Source: Leifsonia poae
GTDB lineage: Bacteria; Actinomycetota; Actinomycetes; Actinomycetales; Microbacteriaceae
Reading direction: 5' to 3'
DNA: 64,000 nt
Assembly (NCBI RefSeq): GCF_020009625.1
Contig: NZ_JAIHLP010000002.1
Location: 2,666,001 to 2,730,000 of the forward strand
Shown: one piece after another, positions 7,760-18,626 of the stretch
Layout of the letters: each line of letters begins with the position of its first letter
Position numbering within the stretch: the first letter of the stretch is position 1
The notes under the pieces: model-generated
Seen by the model: only the letters and a program-made list of their open reading frames with translations
The model's database searches: none
What the model was told of the DNA's origin: nothing
Position numbers and translations under genes: made by a program

Positions 7760-9820
7760 ATGACGAGAACGCGCTTCGGCGCGCGCTCGAGCGATGCCGC
7801 ATCCCGCTCGGACGCCGCCCTCGTCGAGCTCACCCGCACTGGCGACACCGACGCCTATTCTGAGCTCTGGCGCCGGCACAGCGCCGCCGGCCTCGCCGTC
7901 GCGCGCACGCACACCTCGACGTTCGATGCCGACGACCTCGTCGCCGAGTCGTTCGCCCGCATCTTCCAGGCGATCGCCGCCGGTGGTGGCCCGACCACCG
8001 CCTTTCGGCCGTATCTCTTCACGACCATACGCAACACGGCGGCCGGCTGGGGGCGGAAGCGTCGCGATATCTCGATCGACAATGCCGACGAGCTCGAAGA
8101 CCCGCGCTTCACCGAGGAGGCCGAGCTCGCAGCCCTCGACGGCTCGCTCGCGGTCGTCGCTTTTCGGAGCCTGTCGAAGGAGTGGCAGGAGGTGCTCTGG
8201 TACTCGGAGGTGGAGGGCCTGGCGCCGCGCGACATCGCCCCGTTGGTCGGCCGGAGTCCGAACGCGACGGCGGCTCTCGCCTACCGCGCGCGGGAGGGGC
8301 TGCGCCAGGCCTGGGTGCAGGCGCATGTCGCGGGTGCGGAACCCGGCACGGACTGCCGGTGGACTCTCGACCAGCTGGGCGCGCACCTGCGGGGTCGGCT
8401 GCCCAGAAGGCACCGTGCCCGGGTGGATGCCCACCTCGACGAGTGCGTGCGATGCGCCGCCGTCGCGCAGGAGGCTGACGAGGCGAACTCGCAACTGGGG
8501 CTGGTGCTGCTGCCTCTCGTCGCCGGGGCGGGAGGAGCCGTCGCGTACACGGCGTGGCTTGCGGTGGCGGGCGGTGCGCCGGCGGATGCGGCGGTCATCG
8601 CAGCAGGTGCCACGACCGGCACAGGCAACGCGGCGACCGGCATGACCGGAACCGGCGCCGGTGCGGCCGGAGCTGCCGCGACGACCCTGGGAGCCGTCGT
8701 CTCGGCCGGCCTCGTCGTCGTTGCCGTGACGGCCGTCGTGGCGCTCGCCTCGATGTCACTCTCGCCTCCTTCGACGGCCGATTCGGCGGCGGCCGATTCG
8801 GCGGCGACCAGGGCAGACGGATCCGGCTCACCCGGCACACCCGTCTCGCCCGTCGGGCCGCCGGAGTCGCCCGGGCCGTCGATGCCGCACACGCCTCCGC
8901 CGGTTCCGATCGTCCCGGTTCCGATCTCTTCGGCGCCGGTGGTCTCTGTGCCGCTGGTCTCTGTGCCGCTGGTCTCTGCGCCCGTGTTCGCCCCGCCATC
9001 AGCGCCAGACATTCTGGAGCCCGCTGCCGGAGCGCCCCTGATCACCAGCGCAACCGCCGTCGACTTCCGCGGCACCGGAGTCGCCGGAGCTCGGATCGTC
9101 GCGCGTCTGTCCGGTCGTGACGTGGGCACCGCATCCGTCGCCGCGAATGGCGGGTGGGTGCTCGGCGTCGCCCTCGGCGACGTGCCCGATGGCACATACC
9201 GTGTCGACACCGTGCAACGAACGGACGTCGGCGATTCCCCCGCGGTCGCCCGCACGATCATCCTCGATCGGGTGGTCGCGCCCCCGGTCGTCGTGTCCGT
9301 CGACACCGGACAGGGAGCTGAAGCCGGTCGATACTTCCCGCTCCTCTCCGGCACGGCGGAGCCCGGGGCGACGGTGACGGTCGCCGCGAACGCCGCCCCG
9401 CTGGCCGAGGTCACGGCCGACGCCGCAGGAGCTTGGTCGACACCGCCGATCGAGGGGCTTTCCGCAGGCTCCGCCGAGCTCGCGGTGACGCAGACGGATC
9501 GGGCCGGCACTGTGTCCCGGCCGTCGGTGCAGACGGTCTCGCTCGAGGTGCCGACCCTGCAGGTGGTCGGAACCGTGCTCGGCTTCCTGGCCGTGGTGTC
9601 CGGAACGCCGGATGCGGGAATCCAGGGGCAGGTGATCGGCCACACCGCGTGGGCGGACGCCCGCCTCGGCGCCGCCGGAACCTGGAACCGGCTCGTGCCC
9701 TGGTGGGATGCCCGCCGCACGGTCGTCGTCGGAGCCCGGTACGCCGCCGACGGGCGATTCGGCCCGACAGCGGTCAGTGCGGTCAGCGCGGTCAGCGCGG
9801 CCACCGACACCACCGGATAG
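7760..9820 (+). CDS. ECF sigma factor fused to zinc-finger, membrane anchor and Ig-like domains
   Basis: A 686-aa fusion. Residues 20-95 form sigma region 2 (FDADDLVAESFARIFQAI at about 55-72). Residues 135-187 form region 4 (LSKEWQEVLWYSEVEGL, then an HTH). Next comes an anti-sigma-type zinc-binding module with Cys199, His225, Cys229 and Cys232. Two hydrophobic segments follow at about 246-270 and 308-331. A proline-rich linker (repeated VPLVS units) covers about 350-420. The C-terminal 270 residues contain at least two bacterial Ig-like repeats. The sigma factor may therefore be membrane-tethered and gated in cis by its own outer domain. ECF groups with such C-terminal extensions are known in Actinobacteria. 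GGAGGTC upstream supports the start. No separate anti-sigma gene is nearby. Confidence 0.85.
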   Translation: MTRTRFGARSSDAASRSDAALVELTRTGDTDAYSELWRRHSAAGLAVARTHTSTFDADDLVAESFARIFQAIAAGGGPTTAFRPYLFTTIRNTAAGWGRKRRDISIDNADELEDPRFTEEAELAALDGSLAVVAFRSLSKEWQEVLWYSEVEGLAPRDIAPLVGRSPNATAALAYRAREGLRQAWVQAHVAGAEPGTDCRWTLDQLGAHLRGRLPRRHRARVDAHLDECVRCAAVAQEADEANSQLGLVLLPLVAGAGGAVAYTAWLAVAGGAPADAAVIAAGATTGTGNAATGMTGTGAGAAGAAATTLGAVVSAGLVVVAVTAVVALASMSLSPPSTADSAAADSAATRADGSGSPGTPVSPVGPPESPGPSMPHTPPPVPIVPVPISSAPVVSVPLVSVPLVSAPVFAPPSAPDILEPAAGAPLITSATAVDFRGTGVAGARIVARLSGRDVGTASVAANGGWVLGVALGDVPDGTYRVDTVQRTDVGDSPAVARTIILDRVVAPPVVVSVDTGQGAEAGRYFPLLSGTAEPGATVTVAANAAPLAEVTADAAGAWSTPPIEGLSAGSAELAVTQTDRAGTVSRPSVQTVSLEVPTLQVVGTVLGFLAVVSGTPDAGIQGQVIGHTAWADARLGAAGTWNRLVPWWDARRTVVVGARYAADGRFGPTAVSAVSAVSAATDTTG

Positions 9821-9851
9821 GACATCGGCGGGTGCTGTTCGGATCGCAATG

Positions 9852-9892
9852 CGCAGCACCCGCCGCGCAGCACCCGCCACGCAGCACCCGTC
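9852..9892 (+). repeat. Three tandem 14-nt repeats (CGCAGCACCCGCC units)
   Basis: Copies start at 9852, 9866 and 9880 with a period of 14 nt; the last differs by one base. The third copy forms part of the terminator stem that follows. Confidence 0.7.
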
Positions 9893-9904
9893 GCTGCGTG
9901 GCGG
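9874..9904. terminator. Bidirectional terminator between sigma fusion and surface protein
   Basis: A perfect 12-bp stem (CCGCCACGCAGC at 9874-9885 with 9893-9904) with a 7-nt loop lies in the 91-nt gap between two convergent genes and can end both transcripts. Confidence 0.7.
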
Positions 9905-9911
9905 TTGGCTG

Positions 9912-11489
9912 TCAGCGGCGTCCGGTCGCGGTGCGCCGGCGTGTCCAGCCGAGGATCGCTCCTACCGCCACAAGGGCGAGGGCGCCCAGGGCGACGAGCC
10001 CGGGTAACGCGACATCTGATCCGGTGCGGGCGAGCGCATCCGTCGACGGGCTGCCGTCGGCGCCACCCGGAGTGCTCGAACCGCTGGGTGCCGCGGGCGG
10101 GGTGGCCGGTGTCGTCGGTGTCGCGTGCAGCTCGAACGTGTTCGTGACGACGACCGCGATCGTCGCCGGCGACCCAGCGGTGACCGTCACGCTGCGGGCG
10201 GGAGCGTACGCCACCGCGTCCGCCCCGCGATTGTTGGTCTCGTCCACGGTGCAGTTGCTGCCGACCGGGATTCCCGGGAACACCTGCGTCTGGCCGGCGG
10301 CAAGGGATGCTTGGGCCGGGAACCCGGCGATCGCGGCGCCCTGAGGATTCGTGCAGGAGACGGTGAACGGATACGTTCCGGTCGGCGCGGGGCCGGAGCC
10401 GGCCAGCATTTTGGTGACGCTGATCGCGCGCAGGGCGTCGCCGGAGGCGCTGCCCCCGGCGGCGACATAGTCGACGGATGCGCTGGCGTCGCCCGCGCCC
10501 TCGCCGCTGACGGTGTTGTCGAAGTGCGTGCCGTCGGCGGTGCCGGCGGGGGCGGCCAGTGTGTAATACAGGCCGTAGATGCGGTCGGCGACCGGTTGGT
10601 GGATGGTCACCAGAAAGCTGGACGGGGTGGCCCCGGCCGCAAACGTGTATGTGTCCGCCCCGGTTCCGGCGGTCAGATCGTGGAACGATCCGCTCCAATC
10701 GCCGTTGTTCCAGTCGGCGGCGTTCACGTAGCCGACCGTGAGCGACGAGGGGTCGAAGGTCAATCGACTGTCGAAAGTGTCGGTGAGTGTCACCTCTTTG
10801 CCGCCGGTCAGCAGCAGCGATCCGGGAACGAAGATGTCCCAACCGAGGGAGCCGTCGGCGTTCTGCCAGCCGCCCTTGCCAAGACTGGTCGGCACCGGCC
10901 AGTCGCCGCCGGGCGTGCCCGGCCCGATCGCGCCGCCCGGAACCGGAACGGTGAAGGTGGTTCCGGCGCTGGTGGTGAACAGCACCGGTCCGTCGGTGGT
11001 CTGCGCCGCGGTGGCATGGAAGTAGAGCGAGCCGGTCACATTCGAGTGCGTGGCCACATACGCACCGACCGTGCAGCTCAGACTGGTCGACGTCACCGCG
11101 CAGGTTCCCACTCCGGCGCCGGTCGCATCGAGAAGCGTGAACTCGGAGGAGTAGCCGCTGACCGGCGACGGGAACGTCACGGTGAAGGTGTCGCCCGGTC
11201 GTGCCCCGGCGGGCAGGGTCCAGTCGGCATCCACCTTGAACTGTTCACCCACTGTGAGGGGCGCGGACGGATCGGCGGAGTCGGGCGCGACGATGCTGAC
11301 CGCGGTGATCGCGGAGACGGTTGCGGCGCTCGCCGACACCGCCGGGGCGAGGGCCAGCAGGGAGCCTCCGGCGACGGCGATCAGTCCGACGACGGCCGTG
11401 ATGATATGGCGGGCGGGCTGTCGCGGCGCTCGCCGTCGGGTGGGGTTGGTTTGCCGCTGGGCGGGTTCGGGTAGGGGATTCGGGTTCAT
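9912..11489 (-). CDS. Cell-wall-anchored surface protein with LAXTG sorting signal and Ig-like repeats
   Basis: Secreted protein of 525 aa. A basic N-terminus of about 28 residues precedes a signal peptide (HIITAVVGLIAVAGGSLLAL) with AXA cleavage near residue 55. The mature part resembles Gram-positive adhesins: an SdrG/collagen-binding-like region (about 60-340) with TVTFPSPVSGYSSEF-type strands, then a DUF5979-like Ig domain (SVTKMLAGSGPAPTGTYPF). A Thr/Pro/Ser linker, LARTG at about 486-490, a hydrophobic segment and a basic tail complete a sortase signal. The LAXTG form is typical of class E sortases. I chose the ATG at 11489 for its GGAGCA site. No sortase gene is adjacent. Confidence 0.82.
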   Translation of the reverse strand: MNPNPLPEPAQRQTNPTRRRAPRQPARHIITAVVGLIAVAGGSLLALAPAVSASAATVSAITAVSIVAPDSADPSAPLTVGEQFKVDADWTLPAGARPGDTFTVTFPSPVSGYSSEFTLLDATGAGVGTCAVTSTSLSCTVGAYVATHSNVTGSLYFHATAAQTTDGPVLFTTSAGTTFTVPVPGGAIGPGTPGGDWPVPTSLGKGGWQNADGSLGWDIFVPGSLLLTGGKEVTLTDTFDSRLTFDPSSLTVGYVNAADWNNGDWSGSFHDLTAGTGADTYTFAAGATPSSFLVTIHQPVADRIYGLYYTLAAPAGTADGTHFDNTVSGEGAGDASASVDYVAAGGSASGDALRAISVTKMLAGSGPAPTGTYPFTVSCTNPQGAAIAGFPAQASLAAGQTQVFPGIPVGSNCTVDETNNRGADAVAYAPARSVTVTAGSPATIAVVVTNTFELHATPTTPATPPAAPSGSSTPGGADGSPSTDALARTGSDVALPGLVALGALALVAVGAILGWTRRRTATGRR

Positions 11490-11620
11490 GTCGGTGCTCC
11501 AACTCGGTGCACCGGCCGGGATTCGGGCCAGGTCGGCGCACATCGGAGGACCAGCGGGTTCCGGCCCTCACCCAGAGGGAGTCGACGATTGCTCGACTAT
11601 GACGCGGGATCAGGAAGAAC

Positions 11621-13243
<1,623 letters not shown>

Positions 13244-13327
13244 GGCTCCATCCTTCCGACTCCGGCGGCGGCGCGCCAGCGGGTCGGCCGACTTGTGGAG
13301 AACTTCTTCGCGGCGCGGGCGCTTGGC

Positions 13328-13333
13328 TAAGCT
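13328..13333 (+). promoter_or_regulatory. -10 box TAAGCT of pheA (leaderless)
   Basis: TAAGCT ends seven bases before the pheA ATG at 13341; the intervening GATCGCC has no Shine-Dalgarno match. Confidence 0.6.
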
Positions 13334-13340
13334 GATCGCC

Positions 13341-14336
13341 ATGTCAGAACCTGTCGCCCCATCCGCCGATCCCGCTGCCGAGCTGCCGAGTTCCGTCGAC
13401 GAGGTCTACAGCTTCCTGGGCCCGGCCGGAACCTTCACCGGGGCGGCATTGGCGCAGGTTCCGGAGGCCGCAGGCAAGCACTGGCGATCGGTCAACAATG
13501 TGGGGGAGGCCCTCGCCGATGTCGTCGCCGGCCGCAGCGTCGCCGCGATGATCGCCATCGAGAACTCGATCGAGGGCGGCGTCTCCGTCGCCCAGGACGC
13601 GCTCGCCACAGTGCCGGGCCTGCGCATCATCGGCGAATACCTGGTTCCCGTGACATTCGTGCTGGTGGCTCGGCCGGGAACGACGTTGGCCGATGTGAAG
13701 GTCATCAACGCGCATCCCGTCGCCTACGCGCAGTGCCATCTCTGGCTGGATGCGAACCTCCCTGAGCACGGGCACCTCCCGGCCTCGAGCAACGTGTCCG
13801 CCGCCGAGTCGCTCTTCGAGGGCAGCACGGCGGATGCGGCGATCGCGCCACCGGGGATCGTCGACCACCACGACCTCGCCGTGCTGGCCGAGAACATCGG
13901 GGACAATCCGAACGCGGTCACCCGGTTCGTGCTGGTCAGCCGGGAGCGCACCGTCCCGGCTCCCACGGGCGCCGACAAGACGAGCCTCATCGCCGAACTG
14001 CCCGACGACCGACCCGGCAGCCTGCTCGATCTGCTCGAACAGTTCTCGACGCGCGGGGTCAACCTGAGCCTCATCGAGTCCCGCCCGATCGGCGACGCGC
14101 TGGGACGCTATCGGTTCGTCATCGACGCCGACGGTCACATCGAGGATGAGCGCGTGGCGGATGCACTGCTCGGCCTGCGCCGGTTCAGCCCGGGCGTGAT
14201 CTTCCTGGGCTCCTACCCGCGCGCTGACCGTGTGGAGGTGGCGTTCGACCGACGGTACCGCGATGAGGTGTTCACCGAGGCGCGGGACTGGCTCGCCTCT
14301 TTGACCTCCCCGCCCCCCGCTGCACCCCGGGGGTAG
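13341..14336 (+). CDS. pheA: Prephenate dehydratase
   Basis: Converts prephenate to phenylpyruvate in phenylalanine synthesis. 331 aa, monofunctional as in other Actinobacteria (no chorismate mutase domain). The catalytic domain starts at about residue 22 ([15 protein letters not shown]), includes the [10 protein letters not shown] loop (72-81) and the TRF motif at 194-196 whose Thr is essential. The C-terminal ACT domain (about 215-295) contains the ESRP motif (246-249) that binds phenylalanine for feedback inhibition. No riboswitch or leader peptide is seen; the gene appears leaderless. Confidence 0.96.
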   Translation: MSEPVAPSADPAAELPSSVDEVYSFLGPAGTFTGAALAQVPEAAGKHWRSVNNVGEALADVVAGRSVAAMIAIENSIEGGVSVAQDALATVPGLRIIGEYLVPVTFVLVARPGTTLADVKVINAHPVAYAQCHLWLDANLPEHGHLPASSNVSAAESLFEGSTADAAIAPPGIVDHHDLAVLAENIGDNPNAVTRFVLVSRERTVPAPTGADKTSLIAELPDDRPGSLLDLLEQFSTRGVNLSLIESRPIGDALGRYRFVIDADGHIEDERVADALLGLRRFSPGVIFLGSYPRADRVEVAFDRRYRDEVFTEARDWLASLTSPPPAAPRG

Positions 14337-14363
14337 GCTGCGGATCAGGAACGAGGAGGCGCC

Positions 14364-15128
14364 ATGATCCTGGACGACGCAGGTCACGACGTGGGGGAGG
14401 ATCGCCGTCGCGGGGCGGCTGCACCAGAGACGCCGGAGGGGTCGCAGAAGCCGGAGACGGCGCAGACGCCCGAGTCGCCAGATTCGTCAGTGACGTCAGA
14501 GTCCGGCGCAGACGCCCCGGGCGGGATCGACCCGCGGTTCGATCCCGTGTTCCAGCGTGGGTACCGAGCGCGACCGGGCGAGCAGCCGCGAACGCGGCTG
14601 CGGCCGAGCACACCGGCCTCCGACGCCACGGCAGCATCTGCCGTGGAGGAGCGCATCGTCGCCCCGCTGCCGAGCCGACCGCCGACGGTGGATTCCGTCG
14701 TGCCGTCTGCGGAGGGCGGGAGCGTCGAACCCGACCCGCTCGACGTTTTCGAGGTCGACCGTTTCGACGTCGGCGCCGCGCTGGCCGATGTCTCCCTGGG
14801 GGCGCCTGCCGCCGGCATCCTCGACCGGGCGGAGCTCTCCCCGCGCCGGAACCCCTACATGCTCGCGCTGTGGGTGATGAGCGGCGGGTTCATCGTGCTC
14901 GGGATCGTGCTGTACACGATCACCCTCTACACCTCGTATTCGAACAACCCGACCGGCGAACAGGACATCACCATGCTGGTCTTCAGCCAGCTCGGCTGGA
15001 TGCTCGCCGCGCCCCTGGTCACGGTCGGCCTGATCACGATCGTGACACTCGTGCTGCTCACCGCCATCCGGGCTCGGGCGACAACGCCGGACGCATCGCC
15101 GTTCGTCGACCCCGAGCGGAACGACTGA
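14364..15128 (+). CDS. Hypothetical membrane protein with long acidic cytoplasmic tail
   Basis: Protein of 254 aa, not recognised. The first 150 residues are disordered and rich in Asp, Glu, Pro and Ser. Two membrane segments follow at about 170-192 and 208-232 (MLALWVMSGGFIVLGIVLY and LGWMLAAPLVTVGLITIVTL). GAGGAG seven bases upstream sets the start, and a TAGGCT -10-like box overlaps the pheA stop. The next gene starts one base after its stop codon, so the two form an operon and probably a small membrane complex. Confidence 0.75.
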   Translation: MILDDAGHDVGEDRRRGAAAPETPEGSQKPETAQTPESPDSSVTSESGADAPGGIDPRFDPVFQRGYRARPGEQPRTRLRPSTPASDATAASAVEERIVAPLPSRPPTVDSVVPSAEGGSVEPDPLDVFEVDRFDVGAALADVSLGAPAAGILDRAELSPRRNPYMLALWVMSGGFIVLGIVLYTITLYTSYSNNPTGEQDITMLVFSQLGWMLAAPLVTVGLITIVTLVLLTAIRARATTPDASPFVDPERND

Positions 15129-15129
15129 T

Positions 15130-15390
15130 ATGCGCCGCAGTGCGCGCGTGCTGGGGATCATCGCCGTCTGTTCCGGAGTCGTCGCCGTGCTCAGCGGGAT
15201 CCTCCCGACGATCATGCGCGGCGACAGCGGCGAAGTCATGCCGCAGGTGACCTCGTTCATCGCCGGCGTGATCGCGATGCTGAACGCCCCGTCTGTGCTG
15301 CTCGCCCTGCTCGCCGCCGTCGGGATGGTCCTGATGCGCGCGCTGCTCTGGCGACCGCATCCCGCTGTCACTGCGCGGCGGGAACCCTGA
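15130..15390 (+). CDS. Small hypothetical membrane protein, 86 aa
   Basis: Two predicted membrane helices (about 8-28 and 44-76) separated by a short loop; the N-terminus is basic. It is translationally coupled to the preceding 254-aa membrane protein (one-base gap). Its last 23 bases overlap the end of the convergent lipid kinase gene. No family recognised. Confidence 0.68.
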   Translation: MRRSARVLGIIAVCSGVVAVLSGILPTIMRGDSGEVMPQVTSFIAGVIAMLNAPSVLLALLAAVGMVLMRALLWRPHPAVTARREP

Positions 15391-16360
15391 CCCTCAGCCC
15401 GCCCGGGTCGACCGTGAGATCCACGGCCACGACCGAGCCGAACTCGTCGCCGTCGAGCTCGAACGGCTCCGGAACGTCGACCGTGAGCTGCACAGTGCGG
15501 CCGCGCAGGTAGCTGAGCTCGGTGCGCACCGCACGGGAGGTCATGCGGATGATCCGCTGACCGAGCGCCGTGCGGCGCAGCACCCGGTTCTCCCAGGTGA
15601 CCCGGCGCCAGATCAGCAGCCAGCCGAACAGCGATTTCGGCTGCAGGATGGCGATGTCGAGCAGCCCGTCGTCGACGAGTGCGTCTGGGATCAGCTCGAT
15701 GTTGCCCGGCAGGCTTCCGCAGTTGGCGACGAGGATCGTGCTGACATGCGCCGTGCGCCGCTCGCCACCGTCGAGTGCGTAGCCCACCCGCACCTTCTTC
15801 GCCTTCGGCAAGGCGCGGAACCCCGCATCCACGTAGGCGAGCCAGCCGAGCCGCCGTTTGAGCCGCGGTCGCGTGTTGGCGATCATCGCGGCGTCGATGC
15901 CGACGCCGGCCATCACGAGGAAGGCGCGCTCGTTGGTGTCGCCCTCGATGTCGGTCGTCACCGCGACCCCGATGTCGATCGACCGGGTGTCCCCGGCGAA
16001 GGCGATCGTGCAGGCATCGTCGAGGCTGCTGTGGGTGACCCCGATGTTGCGGGCCAGCAGGTTGCCGGTGCCGGAGGGGAGGATCGCGAGCACCGCATCC
16101 CGGCCCCGCAGGGCTTCGGACACGGCGCGAACCGTGCCGTCGCCGCCCGCGGCGAGCACCAGGGTCGCGCCCGCGTCGAGGGCTTGGCGCGTCTGCGCCT
16201 GGCCTTCGTCTTCAACGGTGGTCTCCAGCCAGAGGATGTCGGCCACGCCGACCCTGCCCGCCGCCGCGGTGACTGCCGCCCGCACCCGGTCGATATCGAC
16301 CTTCACCGGGTTGTAGACGACGGCTGCACGCGCCGGGCTGCCGCTCGTCTGCTTGGTCAC
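15368..16360 (-). CDS. Diacylglycerol kinase-family lipid kinase (DagK/YegS-like)
   Basis: Cytoplasmic-face lipid kinase of 330 aa that phosphorylates diacylglycerol, sphingoid bases or a related lipid. Residues 10-140 form the DAGK catalytic domain: VVYNPVK at 14-20, the nucleotide-binding GGDGT at 72-76, and PSGTGNLLARN at about 95-105. The C-terminal half is the YegS/LCB5 beta-sandwich with VANCGSLPGNIELIP and the closing DGDEFG. The GTG start follows TAGCCT by six bases with GAGGGG between, so either leaderless or ribosome-site initiation is possible. The 3' end overlaps the neighbour by 23 bases. Confidence 0.9.
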   Translation of the reverse strand: MTKQTSGSPARAAVVYNPVKVDIDRVRAAVTAAAGRVGVADILWLETTVEDEGQAQTRQALDAGATLVLAAGGDGTVRAVSEALRGRDAVLAILPSGTGNLLARNIGVTHSSLDDACTIAFAGDTRSIDIGVAVTTDIEGDTNERAFLVMAGVGIDAAMIANTRPRLKRRLGWLAYVDAGFRALPKAKKVRVGYALDGGERRTAHVSTILVANCGSLPGNIELIPDALVDDGLLDIAILQPKSLFGWLLIWRRVTWENRVLRRTALGQRIIRMTSRAVRTELSYLRGRTVQLTVDVPEPFELDGDEFGSVVAVDLTVDPGGLRVRVPAAQ

Positions 16361-16366
16361 CCCCTC

Positions 16367-16372
16367 AGGCTA
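16367..16372 (-). promoter_or_regulatory. -10 box TAGCCT of the lipid kinase gene
   Basis: On the minus strand TAGCCT lies six bases upstream of the GTG at 16360, but the spacer GAGGGG could also act as a ribosome site. Confidence 0.5.
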
Positions 16373-16453
16373 GGTCATGCCGGGCGCGGCGTCGGTTGCG
16401 AACAGTGCCGCATCCGTTCATTCCGGCGAGGGGATGCGGTCAGTGGCGGTCGA

Positions 16454-16459
16454 TAAGCT
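16454..16459 (+). promoter_or_regulatory. -10 box TAAGCT of serS (leaderless)
   Basis: TAAGCT ends six bases before the serS GTG start; the spacer GGGCGC has no ribosome-site match. Confidence 0.6.
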
Positions 16460-16465
16460 GGGCGC

Positions 16466-17731
16466 GTGATCGATCCAGTTCTTCTCCGCGAAAACCCCGA
16501 CCTGTTCAAGCGATCGCAGGAGGCCCGAGGCGAATCCGTCGAGCTCGTCGACGAGGCGTTGGAGGCCGACCGCGCCCGCCGCACCGCCATCACCGCCTTC
16601 GAAGAGCTGCGCGCTCAGCAGAACGCATTCGGCAAGACGGTGGCGGCCGCCCCCAGGGAGCAGAAGAAGGATCTCGTCGCGCAGGCGCAGAGCCTGGCCG
16701 GCCGGGTGAAAGAGGCGCAGCAGATCGCCAATGATGCGGATGCGCGGTTCGGTGAGGTGCTGCGCCGCATCGGCAACCCGATCATCGACGGCGTGCCGGC
16801 CGGCGGCGAAGACGACTTCGTCACCCTTCGCACCGTGGGCGAGAGGCCCTCCTTCGATTTCGCGCCGCGCGACCACCTCGAGCTCGGCGAGCTGCTCGGC
16901 GCCATCGACATGGCCCGCGGCGCCAAAGTCTCCGGCGCCCGCTTCTACTATCTGCGCGGCATCGGTGCTCGCCTGGAGCTCGCGCTCATGAACATGGCGC
17001 TCGATCGCGCGATCGCCGCGGGGTTCATCCCGCTCATCACGCCCACCCTGGTGAAGCCCGAGATCATGCAGGGCACCGGATTCTTGGGGGCGCACGCCGA
17101 CGAGATCTACTACCTGCCGGCAGACGACCTCTACCTCACCGGAACGAGCGAGGTCGCCCTCGCCGGCTACCACTCGGACGAGATCATCGACGTCGCCGAG
17201 CCGATGCGCTACGCCGGCTGGTCGACCTGTTACCGCCGGGAGGCCGGATCGGGCGGCAAGGACACCCGCGGCATCATCCGCGTGCACCAGTTCAACAAGC
17301 TGGAGATGTTCGTCTACGCACTGCCCGAAGAAGCCGAAGCGGAGCACGCCCGCCTGCTGTCGTACCAGGAGGAGATGCTGCAGGCGCTCGGCCTCAGCTA
17401 CCGGGTGATCGACACCGCCGCCGGCGACCTCGGCTCGAGCGCGGCCCGCAAATTCGATGTGGAGGCCTGGGTGCCAACGCAGGATGCGTACCGCGAGCTC
17501 ACCTCCACTTCCAACTGCACGACGTTCCAGGCCCGACGGCTCGATATCCGCTACCGCACCGAGAGCGGCAAGACCAGCCCGGTGGCCACGCTCAACGGCA
17601 CGCTCGCGACGACGCGTTGGCTTGTGGCGATCCTCGAGACCCACCAGCGCGCCGACGGTTCGGTGCTCGTGCCCGAGCCGCTGCGACCCTACCTGGGCGG
17701 CCTCGAGGTTCTGGAGCCGATCGCCTCGTGA
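16466..17731 (+). CDS. serS: Seryl-tRNA synthetase
   Basis: Class II aminoacyl-tRNA synthetase of 421 aa that charges tRNA-Ser. Residues 1-110 form the long antiparallel coiled-coil arm that binds the long variable arm of tRNA-Ser. Motif 1 lies near the [13 protein letters not shown] region, motif 2 is [17 protein letters not shown] with VHQFNKLE, and motif 3 includes [12 protein letters not shown] and [16 protein letters not shown] near the C-terminus. Starts with GTG. The HAD phosphatase gene downstream overlaps by four bases (GTGA). Confidence 0.96.
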   Translation: MIDPVLLRENPDLFKRSQEARGESVELVDEALEADRARRTAITAFEELRAQQNAFGKTVAAAPREQKKDLVAQAQSLAGRVKEAQQIANDADARFGEVLRRIGNPIIDGVPAGGEDDFVTLRTVGERPSFDFAPRDHLELGELLGAIDMARGAKVSGARFYYLRGIGARLELALMNMALDRAIAAGFIPLITPTLVKPEIMQGTGFLGAHADEIYYLPADDLYLTGTSEVALAGYHSDEIIDVAEPMRYAGWSTCYRREAGSGGKDTRGIIRVHQFNKLEMFVYALPEEAEAEHARLLSYQEEMLQALGLSYRVIDTAAGDLGSSAARKFDVEAWVPTQDAYRELTSTSNCTTFQARRLDIRYRTESGKTSPVATLNGTLATTRWLVAILETHQRADGSVLVPEPLRPYLGGLEVLEPIAS

Positions 17732-18531
17732 CTGCTTCGAACCGCCTGCTGATCGCGCTCGACGTCGACGGCACTCTGATCCACGAAGACGAGACGGTCG
17801 GGCAGGCGGTGCTTGATGCCGTTGCCCGCGTTCGCGACGCCGGCCACGAGGTCATGCTGGCCACCGGCCGCAGCTGGGAGACGGCCCGCGGCATCCACGA
17901 GAAGTTCGGTCTCACCAGCGAATACGTGGTCTGCGCCAACGGTGCGCTGACCATGCGGCGTGATGAAACCGCCGAAGAGGGTTACCGCCGCGAGTTCGTC
18001 GAGGCGTTCGACCCGACCGAGGTGCTGGAGACCATTCGGCCGTTCCTGCCGAGCGGCAGCTTCATGGTCGAAGACGCCACCGGGTTCCGCCGCTACACCG
18101 CCGGCATGAGCGAATGGGAGCTGGCGAACGGCATCGAGGTGTCGTTCGAGGAGCTCACCGCGCATCCCGCCACCCGCGTCGTCGTCATCTCACCGCAGCA
18201 CGACGAGGAACAGTTCCTCTCCATCGTCGAACGAATGGGCCTGCACAAGGTCAGCTACGCCATCGGCTGGACGGCCTGGCTCGACATCGCCCCCGACGGC
18301 GTCAACAAGGCCACGGCGATGGAGCGCGTGCGACAACAGCTGGGCATCCCGTTGTCCGATGTGGTGGCGATCGGCGACGGCCGCAACGACATCGACCTGC
18401 TGCTCTGGGCGTCGGCCGAGGGTCGCGGCGTGGCGATGGGCCAAGCACCGGATGAGGTCAAAGCGGTGGCCGGCAGTGTCACCGATCCGGTCGTGCAAGA
18501 CGGCGCGGCCACGCTGCTCGATTCGCTCTGA
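17728..18531 (+). CDS. HAD-superfamily phosphatase, Cof type
   Basis: Cytoplasmic phosphatase of 267 aa, probably acting on a sugar phosphate or similar small phosphate ester. HAD motif I is [11 protein letters not shown] (about residues 10-20, nucleophile Asp11 and Asp13), motif II is ATGRSWETA, motif III is the Lys in [10 protein letters not shown], and motif IV is [10 protein letters not shown]. The C2B cap between motifs II and III marks the Cof/YbiV group. The GTG start overlaps the serS stop, so it is co-translated with serS; there is no known link between the two functions. Confidence 0.9.
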   Translation: MTASNRLLIALDVDGTLIHEDETVGQAVLDAVARVRDAGHEVMLATGRSWETARGIHEKFGLTSEYVVCANGALTMRRDETAEEGYRREFVEAFDPTEVLETIRPFLPSGSFMVEDATGFRRYTAGMSEWELANGIEVSFEELTAHPATRVVVISPQHDEEQFLSIVERMGLHKVSYAIGWTAWLDIAPDGVNKATAMERVRQQLGIPLSDVVAIGDGRNDIDLLLWASAEGRGVAMGQAPDEVKAVAGSVTDPVVQDGAATLLDSL

Positions 18532-18626
18532 TCAGGGCTTCTAGCGTTCCTGTCCAGTTGTTTGCCAGGGTGGTCTGGCACCGTGGATAGTCTGTCCGAC
18601 GTGACGAACGCCTCGAAAGGGAGTGA

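Noticed and set aside
9852..9892. Short tandem repeats considered as a CRISPR-like array
   Set aside because: Only three 14-nt copies with no spacers; they form part of a terminator stem.
8281..10842. 853-codon minus-strand frame
   Set aside because: Opposite the sigma fusion and out of frame with the surface protein; low-complexity Arg/Thr/Ser composition and no ribosome site.
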